Positions 1-6,221 of a DNA stretch of 7,044 nt are shown piece by piece. Both the position numbers and the translations under genes were made by a program. How positions within the stretch are numbered: position 1 is the first letter of the stretch; each line of letters opens with the position of its first letter. This DNA is from Candidatus Collierbacteria bacterium RIFOXYD1_FULL_40_9 (GTDB taxonomy: Bacteria; Patescibacteriota; Microgenomatia; UBA1400; MFAQ01): contig MFAQ01000041.1 of assembly GCA_001776275.1 (NCBI GenBank), forward strand, positions 32,202 to 39,245. Direction: 5' to 3'. A model generated the notes under the pieces. The model ran no database searches, was not told the origin of the DNA, and saw only the letters and a program-made list of their open reading frames with translations.

Positions 1-1607
1 TACAAGGTGTAGTCAATCCTGATCACTACATAGTAAACAAGAAAGACTTTACTATCCACTCTCGCTCCTTTGTTCCTCAAACTATCATGGAGGTTCGAAA
101 CCATCCAAGTGGAGTGAAAAAAGTTGATGTCCCAAAAACCAAAATAAACCAAAGAAAACTCACTGACGATGAAGTAATTGCTGTAGCCAAACTATCTGCA
201 AAAGTTCATCAACATTATTTCTTCCCCCAAGATAGTGAGTTCGCCGTCGAAAGCGGTAAAATTTATTTGGTTCAGACCAGACCAATCACTACCCTGGATT
301 TCATTAGCTCCAAAAAAATCACCAAACCAAGTCAAATAAAAAATCTAAAAACCATAATCCAAGGCGAACCCGCCTCCTTTGGAATTGGTTTTGGTAAGGT
401 CACCAAAATCACTATTGCCAGTCAAATAGATAAGGTAAAAGTAGGTGATGTTCTGGTAACCGAAATGACCAGCCCAGACTTTGTTCCCGCAATGAGGCGA
501 GCCAGTGCCATAGTCACCGACAAAGGTGGCCAAACTAGCCACGCCGCTATTGTCTCCAGAGAATTAGGTATTCCGGCAGTTGTAGGAGCAAAAGTCGCCA
601 GTAAACTTTTAAAGGTAGATCAAGTTATTACTGTAGATGGGTCTAGTGGTGTTATTTATAATGGGCTTCCCGAAAAAGACACCAGTGTGGTTAAAGAAAA
701 TTTTAAAGAAGAAACTTTCCCCGAAACAGCCACCAAAGTATATGTTAACTTAGGTGAGCCGGACCTTGCTTCTGTAGTTGCCCAAGGCAATTCAGATGGT
801 GTTGGCTTGCTTCGGGCTGAGTTCATGATGGCTCAAATAGGCATTCATCCTCGAAAAATGATTGAGGATAAAAAATCAAACGACTTTATAAAAATCCTAG
901 CCGAAAACTTGGCCAAATTTACTTATTCATTTGGCAATCGACCTGTTGTTTATCGTGCTTCTGATTTTAAAACCAATGAATATAGAAACCTAAAAGGTGG
1001 TACTCATTTTGAGCCAGTCGAACCAAACCCTATGCTAGGCTTTAGAGGTGCCTACAGATACATAAAAGACGAAGCTGTTTTTAATTTAGAACTAGAAGCA
1101 ATTAAGCTGGTAAGAAATAAGTTTGGTTTTAAAAACCTCCACCTTATGATCCCTTTCGTCCGTAATGTAGAAGAATTAATCGCAGTAAAAAGACTAGTGG
1201 CTGCTGCAGGTCTTGCTCGCTCGAATAGTTTTAAACTATGGATGATGGTCGAAATTCCCGCCAATGTCATATTATTGGAGGAATTTATCAAGGTTGGTAT
1301 TGATGGCGTCTCAATTGGAAGTAACGACCTAACCATGTTAATTTTGGGAACTGACCGTGATAACGAAATGGTCGCCAGTGAATTTAATGAAAATAATCCA
1401 GCCGTCCTTTGGGCCCTGGAGCATGTTGTTAAAACTGCAGCCAAACACAAAATTACTTGCTCGCTTTGTGGACAAGCTGCTAGTCAGTATCCAGATTTGG
1501 TCGAAAAACTTGTTAAATGGGGAATTACTTCCGTATCCGTTAGTCCCGATGCCGTTGATAATACCAGAAGAAACATTGCCTTTATTGAAAAACGAATCTT
1601 AAAATGA
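1..1607 (+). CDS. ppsA: Phosphoenolpyruvate synthase (pyruvate, water dikinase), C-terminal ~534 residues; 5' end outside window
   Basis: The enzyme makes phosphoenolpyruvate, AMP and phosphate from pyruvate, ATP and water, the entry step of gluconeogenesis. The frame is open from base 3, so the first in-frame ATG (87) is internal and the gene is cut by the window edge. Counting from base 3, residues 86-95 (IYLVQTRPIT) close the ATP-binding domain. The swivelling phosphohistidine domain follows, with GGQTSHAAIVSRELGIPAVV and the phosphorylated His at 540-542 (residue 180). The C-terminal PEP/pyruvate TIM barrel shows LLRAEFMM, IGIHPRKMI, ASDFKTNEYRNLKGG, NPMLGFRGAYRYI, MIPFVRNVEEL and SIGSNDLT. 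The proposed catalytic Cys in CSLCGQ is at 1467-1469 (residue 489), 45 residues from the end, close to its place in E. coli PpsA. The His-domain and barrel together fit PpsA better than pyruvate phosphate dikinase. The stop codon lies inside a hairpin that leads directly into eno. Confidence 0.95.
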   Translation, partial: QGVVNPDHYIVNKKDFTIHSRSFVPQTIMEVRNHPSGVKKVDVPKTKINQRKLTDDEVIAVAKLSAKVHQHYFFPQDSEFAVESGKIYLVQTRPITTLDFISSKKITKPSQIKNLKTIIQGEPASFGIGFGKVTKITIASQIDKVKVGDVLVTEMTSPDFVPAMRRASAIVTDKGGQTSHAAIVSRELGIPAVVGAKVASKLLKVDQVITVDGSSGVIYNGLPEKDTSVVKENFKEETFPETATKVYVNLGEPDLASVVAQGNSDGVGLLRAEFMMAQIGIHPRKMIEDKKSNDFIKILAENLAKFTYSFGNRPVVYRASDFKTNEYRNLKGGTHFEPVEPNPMLGFRGAYRYIKDEAVFNLELEAIKLVRNKFGFKNLHLMIPFVRNVEELIAVKRLVAAAGLARSNSFKLWMMVEIPANVILLEEFIKVGIDGVSIGSNDLTMLILGTDRDNEMVASEFNENNPAVLWALEHVVKTAAKHKITCSLCGQAASQYPDLVEKLVKWGITSVSVSPDAVDNTRRNIAFIEKRILK

Positions 1608-1622
1608 CAGCTACGGCTGTCA
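1605..1622 (+). other. Perfect 7-bp hairpin with UACG tetraloop overlapping the ppsA stop codon
   Basis: Bases 1605-1611 (TGACAGC) pair perfectly with 1616-1622 (GCTGTCA) around the loop TACG at 1612-1615. The closing pair is C-G, so the RNA form is c(UACG)g, a member of the very stable UNCG tetraloop class. The ppsA TGA stop is the first three bases of the stem. No T-run follows, so it is not a standard intrinsic terminator. It abuts the palindromic repeat at 1618-1647 and the two stems share base 1622. It may stabilise the upstream message end or may be an extension of the repeat element; both roles are inference. Confidence 0.6.
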
Positions 1623-1647
1623 TCCCGGACTTGATCCGGGATCCAGA
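1618..1647 (+). repeat. Palindromic intergenic repeat, copy 1 (ppsA-eno gap)
   Basis: A stem of eight pairs, ATCCCGGA (1622-1629) with TCCGGGAT (1635-1642), surrounds the 5-base loop CTTGA and is flanked by TGTC and CCAG. It matches copy 2 at 4541-4570 at 24 of 30 positions. Repeats of this general form (GTCATYCC...GGRATCCAG) are familiar intergenic palindromes in many bacterial genomes; that is recall, not a search. It fills most of the 54-base gap before eno and so forms most of the eno leader. No T-run follows, so termination is doubtful. Confidence 0.8.
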
Positions 1648-1661
1648 AATAAAAAAATAAC

Positions 1662-2927
1662 ATGTCAACAATCAAAACTGTATACGCCAGAGAAATACTA
1701 GACTCTCGTGGCAACCCTACACTTGAAACATCTATCTGGACCGATGATGGTTTTGGCGCGGTTGCTTCAATTCCTAGTGGCGCCTCAACGGGTAAATACG
1801 AATCAAAAGAGCTAAGAGACGGTGACAATAATCGCTACAATGGCATGGGTGTTTTGAAGGCGGTAGCCAACGTCAACTTAATAATTGCAAAAGCCATAAT
1901 AGGTTTAGATCCGCAAAAACAAAATGATATTGACCAAACTTTAATCAATCTGGATAACACACAAGATAAGTCCAAATTAGGAGCCAATGCAATACTTTCT
2001 GTGTCTCAGGCCTGCTTTGAATTGGGTGCGGCTTGCAACAATTTACAGAGCTTTCAGTACACTTCGCAAAAGTATGGTCTTATTAATCCAACTGCTACCA
2101 GAATGCCTACCCCGATTTTTAATCTTATTAATGGCGGTCGACACGGAGCAGGCAATCTACAATTTCAAGAGTTCCACTGCATTCCATCAAGCAGAAAATT
2201 ATTTTCGGAAAGTCTGGAGATGGGAACTGAGCTTTACCATTTACTAAAAAATATTCTTATCGAAAAAAAAGCAATTCACTCAGTTGGCGATGAAGGAGGT
2301 TTTGCACCCAACCTGTTTTCAAATACCGATGCTATCGAACTGCTAGTAGAAGCAATAGAAACAAGTCAATTTAAAATCAATGACGATGTCTATATGGGCC
2401 TAGATATTGCTGCTTCTAGTTTATTTAGTAACGGTAAAATTACTATAACGGACAACAAAGACCCAATGAATGGCGAGCAATTTGGTGCATTTCTCAATGA
2501 CCTGTATCACAAGTACAGTCTTCTTTCCATCGAAGATCCCTTTGGCGAAGACGACTGGCAAAGCTGGAGTAATTTCCAGGCCCTAATGGGAAAACAAATA
2601 ATGGTGGTTGGGGACGACCTACTGGTAACAAAAAAAAACAGACTTAAGCAGGCTATCGAAACAAATGCCTGCAATGCGGTTCTCATAAAACCAAATCAAG
2701 TTGGCACAATTTCAGAAACTTTGCAAACTATAAAGCTAGCCAAAGAAAACAATATGTCTGTCATTATTTCTCATCGCTCAGGGGATACTGAAGAGGATTT
2801 TCTAGCTGACTTGGCTGTCGGCACTGGTGCAGACTTTGTCAAATTTGGTGCCCCCGGTAGAGGTGAACGAGTCGCAAAATATAACAGACTACTCTATATC
2901 CAAGAATTCCTCCAAAATAATCAATAA
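1662..2927 (+). CDS. eno: Enolase (phosphopyruvate hydratase), 421 residues
   Basis: Enolase interconverts 2-phosphoglycerate and phosphoenolpyruvate in central glycolysis/gluconeogenesis. The N-terminal motif EILDSRGNPTLE (11-22) and mobile loop SGASTGKYES (39-48) are present. Catalytic and metal residues are in place: His161 in GGRH, Glu170 in QEF, Glu211 in GDEGGFAPNL, Mg2+ ligands Asp248, Glu291 and Asp318, the general base Lys343 in LIKPNQ, HRSG at 371-374 and Lys394. Length is usual for the family (about 410-435). The ATG at 1662 fits the family N-terminus (short lead into AREILDSRG), but no Shine-Dalgarno site precedes it; the upstream bases are A-rich and then the palindromic repeat. 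Minor deviations are FGAPGRGER where many enolases have TGAP(A/S)RSER. It probably shares a transcript with ppsA, since no clear promoter is visible in the 54-base gap. Confidence 0.97.
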   Translation: MSTIKTVYAREILDSRGNPTLETSIWTDDGFGAVASIPSGASTGKYESKELRDGDNNRYNGMGVLKAVANVNLIIAKAIIGLDPQKQNDIDQTLINLDNTQDKSKLGANAILSVSQACFELGAACNNLQSFQYTSQKYGLINPTATRMPTPIFNLINGGRHGAGNLQFQEFHCIPSSRKLFSESLEMGTELYHLLKNILIEKKAIHSVGDEGGFAPNLFSNTDAIELLVEAIETSQFKINDDVYMGLDIAASSLFSNGKITITDNKDPMNGEQFGAFLNDLYHKYSLLSIEDPFGEDDWQSWSNFQALMGKQIMVVGDDLLVTKKNRLKQAIETNACNAVLIKPNQVGTISETLQTIKLAKENNMSVIISHRSGDTEEDFLADLAVGTGADFVKFGAPGRGERVAKYNRLLYIQEFLQNNQ

Positions 2928-2956
2928 TGAACAACGTGATAACTAAAAATATAAAT

Positions 2957-2990
2957 ATTCAAAATCTTGAGTTTTTGAATTTTTGGTTTT
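2957..2990 (+). terminator. Weak AT-rich hairpin plus T-rich tract in the eno-gpmI gap
   Basis: ATTCAAAA (2957-2964) pairs with TTTTGAAT (2973-2980) across an 8-base loop. The next outer pair is a mismatch, after which pairing resumes. TTTTGGTTTTTT follows at 2981-2992. The layout resembles an intrinsic terminator, but the stem has only one G-C pair, so it may be a leaky attenuator or simply AT-rich spacer. Confidence 0.25.
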
Positions 2991-3008
2991 TTGAGTACTT
3001 TACTTTTT

Positions 3009-4514
3009 ATGTCTAATAAAAAGTGTATCCTCTGTATTCTAGACGGTTGGGGTATTGCTCCTGACTCAGCAGGCAATGCTATTACTAAAGCTAATCCACA
3101 AGTTTATAAGTTTCTACTAGAAAACTTCCCCAATACAACCCTAAAAGCCTCAGGTCCCGCTGTCGGTTTACCCGAAGAAATGGATGGTAATAGTGAGACA
3201 GGACACTTAAATCTTGGTGCGGGGCGCACTGTTTACCAAGATCTCTCCTTGATCAACATGAGTATTGCCGACGGTAGTTTCTTTACTAACCAAACACTTC
3301 TTGGTACTGCAAGACATATTAAAAGTTTTGATTCAGATCTTCATTTATTGGGTCTTATAGGTGCCTCTGGCGTCCACGCTAGCAACGATCATCTGTTTGC
3401 GCTTATGTTATTTGCTAAAAAACAAGGCATAAACAATGTTTACTTGCACCTAATTACCGACGGCAGAGATAGTCCGCCTGATGATGCCATTAATCAGATA
3501 AAAAAAGTTGAAGAAAAAATTAATGAAATTGGTATTGGTCAAATTGCCTCCATTATGGGCAGGTACTACGCAATGGACAGAGACTTACGACTAGATCGAA
3601 CTCAAGCAGCTTACAACTGTCTACTTCAAGGTGACGAAAACACAGGTCTTTCCAGTGAGGATTTTATTACCAGTCAATACGCCAAAAGTATCTTTGATGA
3701 ATTTATTAAGCCAACTGCCATAACTAGCAATTTCAAAAATACTAGGGTAAAAGCGAGCGATGCTGTCTGTTTCTTTAACTTTAGAACCGATAGACCAAGA
3801 CAACTAACTCAAATGTTTCTAGAACATCCACTCCCAAATCAAAAGTTTGTTACTATGACTCCATACAAAAAGGAGTTTGGTAACCCAACCATTTTTGGAT
3901 CCACAACGGTCACGAAAACTTTAGGTCAGATTATTTCAGAAAAAAACTACAAACAATTACGAATGGCAGAAACCGAGAAAATTGCTATGGTTAGCTACTT
4001 TTTTAACGGTCAGTCAGAAGAGGTTTTTGTTGGTGAAGAAAGACAATATATAGATTCACCAAAAGTAACCACCTATGACCTTATTCCAGCTATGTCCACC
4101 GAGGAACTTGTCAAAAAATTCTCAGAAAATTTCAAAACCACAGACTATATCTTTGGTCTTTTAAATATTGCTTGTCCTGATATGGTAGCCCATACCGGAA
4201 AAATCGAAAAAACAATTGAAGCCATTAAAGCCGCTGACCTAGCTCTGAGTGAATTAATAAATTTAGCCAAAGAAACAAACTCCTACCTTGTTATTACTGC
4301 AGATCATGGTAATGCCGAAGAGCTAATTAACCACGACACGGGTAACATCGATACCGAGCACTCTGCCTCACCTGTGCCACTAATTATTTATCATCCTGCT
4401 GATAATCAATTTAAACTCAATCCAGGTAAACTCGGTGATGTGGCTCCCACCATTCTCAAACTTCTAAACATCGAAAAACCAGTCGAAATGACCGGTAATA
4501 ACTTGATTTCTTAG
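3009..4514 (+). CDS. gpmI: 2,3-bisphosphoglycerate-independent phosphoglycerate mutase, 501 residues
   Basis: The enzyme interconverts 2- and 3-phosphoglycerate through a phosphoserine intermediate and belongs to the alkaline phosphatase superfamily, needing two divalent metals (usually Mn2+). Using the ATG at 3009, key residues fall at family positions: Asp12 in ILDGWG, the nucleophile Ser62 in GNSETGHLN, His123, Asp151/Arg153/Asp154 in TDGRDSPP, Arg185 and Arg191 in GRYYAMDRD, Arg259 and Arg262 in FRTDR, Lys324, Asp391 and His395 in PDMVAHTG, Asp432 and His433 in ADHGNAEE, and His451 in TEHSASPVP. Length is close to the usual 505-515. A TTG at 2991 would add six residues (MSTLLF), but the ATG puts the metal Asp at residue 12 as in characterised homologues, so it is preferred. 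No good Shine-Dalgarno site serves either start. The gene follows eno by 81 bases and probably belongs to the same unit. Confidence 0.96.
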   Translation: MSNKKCILCILDGWGIAPDSAGNAITKANPQVYKFLLENFPNTTLKASGPAVGLPEEMDGNSETGHLNLGAGRTVYQDLSLINMSIADGSFFTNQTLLGTARHIKSFDSDLHLLGLIGASGVHASNDHLFALMLFAKKQGINNVYLHLITDGRDSPPDDAINQIKKVEEKINEIGIGQIASIMGRYYAMDRDLRLDRTQAAYNCLLQGDENTGLSSEDFITSQYAKSIFDEFIKPTAITSNFKNTRVKASDAVCFFNFRTDRPRQLTQMFLEHPLPNQKFVTMTPYKKEFGNPTIFGSTTVTKTLGQIISEKNYKQLRMAETEKIAMVSYFFNGQSEEVFVGEERQYIDSPKVTTYDLIPAMSTEELVKKFSENFKTTDYIFGLLNIACPDMVAHTGKIEKTIEAIKAADLALSELINLAKETNSYLVITADHGNAEELINHDTGNIDTEHSASPVPLIIYHPADNQFKLNPGKLGDVAPTILKLLNIEKPVEMTGNNLIS

Positions 4515-4540
4515 GCAATGTTGCACATTAATTAGTTCCT

Positions 4541-4570
4541 TGTCATTCCGGGCTCGACCCGGAATCCAGG
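4541..4570. repeat. Palindromic intergenic repeat, copy 2 (gpmI-rsmI convergent gap)
   Basis: A stem of eight pairs, ATTCCGGG (4545-4552) with CCCGGAAT (4558-4565), surrounds the loop CTCGA, again flanked by TGTC and CCAG. Relative to copy 1, one pair is T-A instead of C-G and another is G-C instead of A-T, so pairing is kept by compensatory change. It sits between the converging 3' ends of gpmI and rsmI. No T-run follows on either strand, so it is not a standard terminator, though a strong hairpin here could still block 3' decay (inference). Confidence 0.8.
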
Positions 4571-4572
4571 GA

Positions 4573-5271
4573 CTACGCAGACAACACAATTGTTACCTCA
4601 CCTTTTCCTTTTAGTTCCTTTAGTCTTTCAATCACTTTCCTCAAATTCCCTCTAATTATTTTCTCTGAAATCTTTGTCAGGTCTACAGCTAAGCAAATTT
4701 TCGCCTCATCTCCAAAAACATCCTTCAAATCCGGTAACAACCTTTCAAGTCGGTTTGCTGATTCATAAATAACTACACTAAATTTTTGCAGCTCCTGCAT
4801 CTTTTTGGTGTTTTCCAACATTGTTTTTCTCTTGCCACTTGTTCTTGGCAAAAACCCCAAAAATAAATATTTGTCGGTAGGAAGACCAGAAACTGCCAAT
4901 GCCGCACTCTCTGCTGTTGGACCTGGAACAACGGATACTTCCCAACCTCGTGCAATACCTTCAGAAACCATTTTGTAACCCGGGTCAGAGATTAGAGGCA
5001 TGCCAGCGTCCGAAACTAGCACTGCTTCCTCCAGCATATCCATTTCTTCCAGTAACCTGGGTAGACTTTTGTACTCGTTAAAATCGTTAATAAACTTTAT
5101 TCTGCCCGAAAAATTATCTACCAAACTCATTTGTTTGAGTTTCATCCACAAACTATTAAACATTCTACTATCTTCGCAAACAATAAACTTTGTTTCTTTT
5201 AGAGTTCTCAACGCTCGCAAAGAAATATCCTCTATATTCCCAATCGGCAAACCTACTATTTTTAGTTTCAT
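4573..5271 (-). CDS. rsmI: 16S rRNA (cytidine-1402-2'-O)-methyltransferase, short form without C-terminal extension, 232 residues
   Basis: RsmI uses S-adenosylmethionine to 2'-O-methylate C1402 in the 16S rRNA decoding centre. The protein is a tetrapyrrole-methylase-fold enzyme: LPIGNIEDISLRALRTL (8-24) and CEDSR (32-36) match the family N-terminus. VSDAGMPLISDPG (86-98) and VVPGPTAESAALAVSGLPTD (114-133) form the cofactor and substrate region, and FLGFLPR (137-143) follows. The chain ends at GEVTIVLSA, where the methylase domain normally stops; E. coli-type RsmI continues for roughly 50 more residues. Deviations include YESANR for the usual YESPHR and AVDLTK for ARELTK, and the stretch after CEDSR does not resemble the usual loop. 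A diphthine-synthase-like or cobalamin-pathway methylase is less likely given the PIGN...SDAGMP...PGP pattern. The ATG at 5271 fits the family N-terminus; no Shine-Dalgarno site precedes it. Confidence 0.88.
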   Translation of the reverse strand: MKLKIVGLPIGNIEDISLRALRTLKETKFIVCEDSRMFNSLWMKLKQMSLVDNFSGRIKFINDFNEYKSLPRLLEEMDMLEEAVLVSDAGMPLISDPGYKMVSEGIARGWEVSVVPGPTAESAALAVSGLPTDKYLFLGFLPRTSGKRKTMLENTKKMQELQKFSVVIYESANRLERLLPDLKDVFGDEAKICLAVDLTKISEKIIRGNLRKVIERLKELKGKGEVTIVLSA

Positions 5272-5278
5272 TTAGTGT

Positions 5279-5310
5279 ATTTTAAACTAAATCGTGTATG
5301 ATAATCTCAA
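5279..5310 (-). promoter_or_regulatory. Possible rsmI promoter placing transcription start at or next to the ATG
   Basis: Read on the - strand, TTGAGA (5305-5310) is followed by TTTAAA (5281-5286, 18-base spacer) or TAAAAT (5279-5284, 20-base spacer). Either -10 would start transcription within about three bases of the rsmI ATG, giving an almost leaderless message, consistent with the missing Shine-Dalgarno site. The match is moderate and the spacing not ideal. Confidence 0.35.
5297..5305 (+). promoter_or_regulatory. Candidate -10 region for the 74-residue gene
   Basis: TATGATAAT offers two overlapping -10 hexamers (TATGAT, GATAAT). No convincing -35 lies 16-18 bases upstream. Transcription would begin near 5309-5312, leaving a leader of about 25 bases with a good Shine-Dalgarno site. 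The element abuts the candidate rsmI -35 on the other strand, so the 64-base gap would be a shared divergent promoter. Confidence 0.4.
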
Positions 5311-5324
5311 AAGCACATTTTTAT

Positions 5325-5330
5325 GAGGAG
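5325..5330 (+). promoter_or_regulatory. Strong Shine-Dalgarno site deciding a GTG start
   Basis: GAGGAG lies five bases before the GTG at 5336-5338. It fixes this start, because no in-frame ATG lies near the beginning of the frame. It contrasts with the neighbouring housekeeping genes, which have none. Confidence 0.75.
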
Positions 5331-5335
5331 TTAAC

Positions 5336-5560
5336 GTGGCACTTAAAAACTTTGTCCAACAAACCTTCTGTTCCCTAGATGAGAAAATTGTAGATCAAAA
5401 AGTATCAGAGTTGGTTAATCAACTAAAAACAAAGAAATATAAGCTAATTAAAGTAAAGGTGTGTAGTCCTGTAACACATTCCTATAGCGACGGATCCACC
5501 AGCATAGAATTTATTACCATTGTTACAGCTTCCCTGGATGGCAAAATCATACTTGAGTAA
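5336..5560 (+). CDS. Small protein of unknown function, 74 residues, GTG start
   Basis: I do not recognise a family. The start is well supported by GAGGAG five bases upstream, and a strong intrinsic terminator follows 10 bases after the stop, so this is a self-contained single-gene unit. The sequence suggests an N-terminal helical part (about 1-33, with SLDEKIVDQKVSELVNQL) and then two beta-strand-like stretches, KLIKVKVCS (36-44) and IEFITIVTASL (57-67), joined by a polar turn PVTHSYSDGSTS (45-56). No signal peptide or membrane segment is evident, so it is probably cytosolic. The helix followed by KYKLIKV loosely recalls small alpha/beta proteins of the DUF4177 kind, but the tell-tale GW motif is absent and I would not assign it. 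Codon use resembles the neighbours. It is divergent from rsmI and convergent with lexA. Confidence 0.75.
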   Translation: MALKNFVQQTFCSLDEKIVDQKVSELVNQLKTKKYKLIKVKVCSPVTHSYSDGSTSIEFITIVTASLDGKIILE

Positions 5561-5570
5561 CTTCAAACAC

Positions 5571-5596
5571 CCCTCCGACCTAAGGAGGGTTTTTTT
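5571..5596 (+). terminator. Intrinsic terminator of the 74-residue gene
   Basis: CCCTCC (5571-5576) pairs with GGAGGG (5584-5589) around a 7-base loop and is followed directly by seven T (5590-5596). The T-run overlaps the lexA stop codon (5595-5597) of the opposite strand. Read from lexA, the hairpin is not followed by a T-run, so it looks one-directional. Confidence 0.9.
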
Positions 5597-6215
5597 ATGC
5601 AAACTTGCGGATCACCCCCACACACTTGCCCTGCACTTTTACATTTATGGCAAAAATAGGGGACATGGAAGAATTTGCCGGTTCCAAACGAACTCTAGTT
5701 CTTTCACGAAAAAAACGCTTTAGAGTTGCTAACCCATTCTCCAATAAAGCCACCACGATGTCGCCATCCTTAACCACAGTAGCATCGCACTCTTCGATAA
5801 TTACGAAGTCTTGGTTAAAAATTCCCTCTTCTATCATCGAGTCTCCTTTGACCTGAAGAACAAAAGCCCTTTTCTTTCCCGAAACCATAGACGAAGAAAC
5901 TCGAATCGAAGCATTTGGATCTGTAATTGGCTCTATTGGTCTACCGGCTGCAATAAACCCTAGTATAGGAAGTTCCAAAGAAGACATCTCTACACTTGGT
6001 CTGTCAATAAGTTCGATTCCACGAATAGCTCCATCAAACTTACGGATAACACCTTTTTTTTCTAATGCCTGTAGGTGTTCGTGAATAGTAGCCAATGAAG
6101 AGACGCCGATAGCCTCAGCTATTTCCGATAAAGTAGGGGAGAAACCATTCTTCTGAATAAATTGAGAGATAAATTCGACAATCTGCCTTTGTCTTTTGTA
6201 TAGTGTGACTGCCAT
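5595..6215 (-). CDS. lexA: LexA SOS repressor with intact self-cleavage machinery, 206 residues
   Basis: LexA represses DNA-damage genes and inactivates itself by autoproteolysis when stimulated by RecA filaments. The N-terminal winged helix-turn-helix spans about 1-70: KRQRQIVEFISQFIQKNGFSPTLSEIAEAIG, then ATIHEHLQALEKKGVIRK. The C-terminal S24 peptidase domain begins near 80. The cleavage site is Ala90-Gly91 in GFIAAGRP, the nucleophile is Ser126 in KGDSMIEEG, and the general base is Lys166 in LATLKR, 40 residues later. Length matches the family (about 200-210). The ATG at 6215 gives the standard N-terminus; no Shine-Dalgarno site is visible, and the candidate promoter would make the message leaderless. 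UmuD is excluded by the DNA-binding domain. The gene is divergent from an unknown gene, and uvrB, a classic LexA target in other bacteria, starts about 680 bases away. Confidence 0.97.
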   Translation of the reverse strand: MAVTLYKRQRQIVEFISQFIQKNGFSPTLSEIAEAIGVSSLATIHEHLQALEKKGVIRKFDGAIRGIELIDRPSVEMSSLELPILGFIAAGRPIEPITDPNASIRVSSSMVSGKKRAFVLQVKGDSMIEEGIFNQDFVIIEECDATVVKDGDIVVALLENGLATLKRFFRERTRVRLEPANSSMSPIFAINVKVQGKCVGVIRKFA

Positions 6216-6221
6216 ACTTTC

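Noticed and set aside
87..89. ATG at 87 as the ppsA start
   Set aside because: The same frame is open back to base 3 and encodes GVVNPDHYIVNK, which matches PpsA just upstream, so the true start is outside the window.
1052..1450. A 132-residue open frame on the - strand within ppsA
   Set aside because: It lies wholly antisense to the conserved PpsA barrel domain, has no ribosome binding site and resembles no family.
1605..1660. The ppsA-eno hairpins as an intrinsic terminator
   Set aside because: The bases after the stems are A-rich rather than T-rich, so they lack the U-tract needed for intrinsic termination on the + strand.
1484..1828. A 114-residue open frame on the - strand containing FWIPDQVRDDS
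   Set aside because: It spans the ppsA end, the palindromic repeat and the eno start in antisense. WIPDQVRDD is simply the translation of the repeat, a known source of spurious small proteins.
2991..3008. TTG at 2991 as the gpmI start
   Set aside because: It would add MSTLLF before the conserved start. The ATG at 3009 places the metal-binding Asp at residue 12 as in characterised enzymes, and the TTG has no Shine-Dalgarno site.
5000..5275. A 91-residue + strand open frame antisense to rsmI
   Set aside because: It is antisense to conserved RsmI motifs and its Ser/Leu-rich sequence is typical of a reverse-frame shadow.
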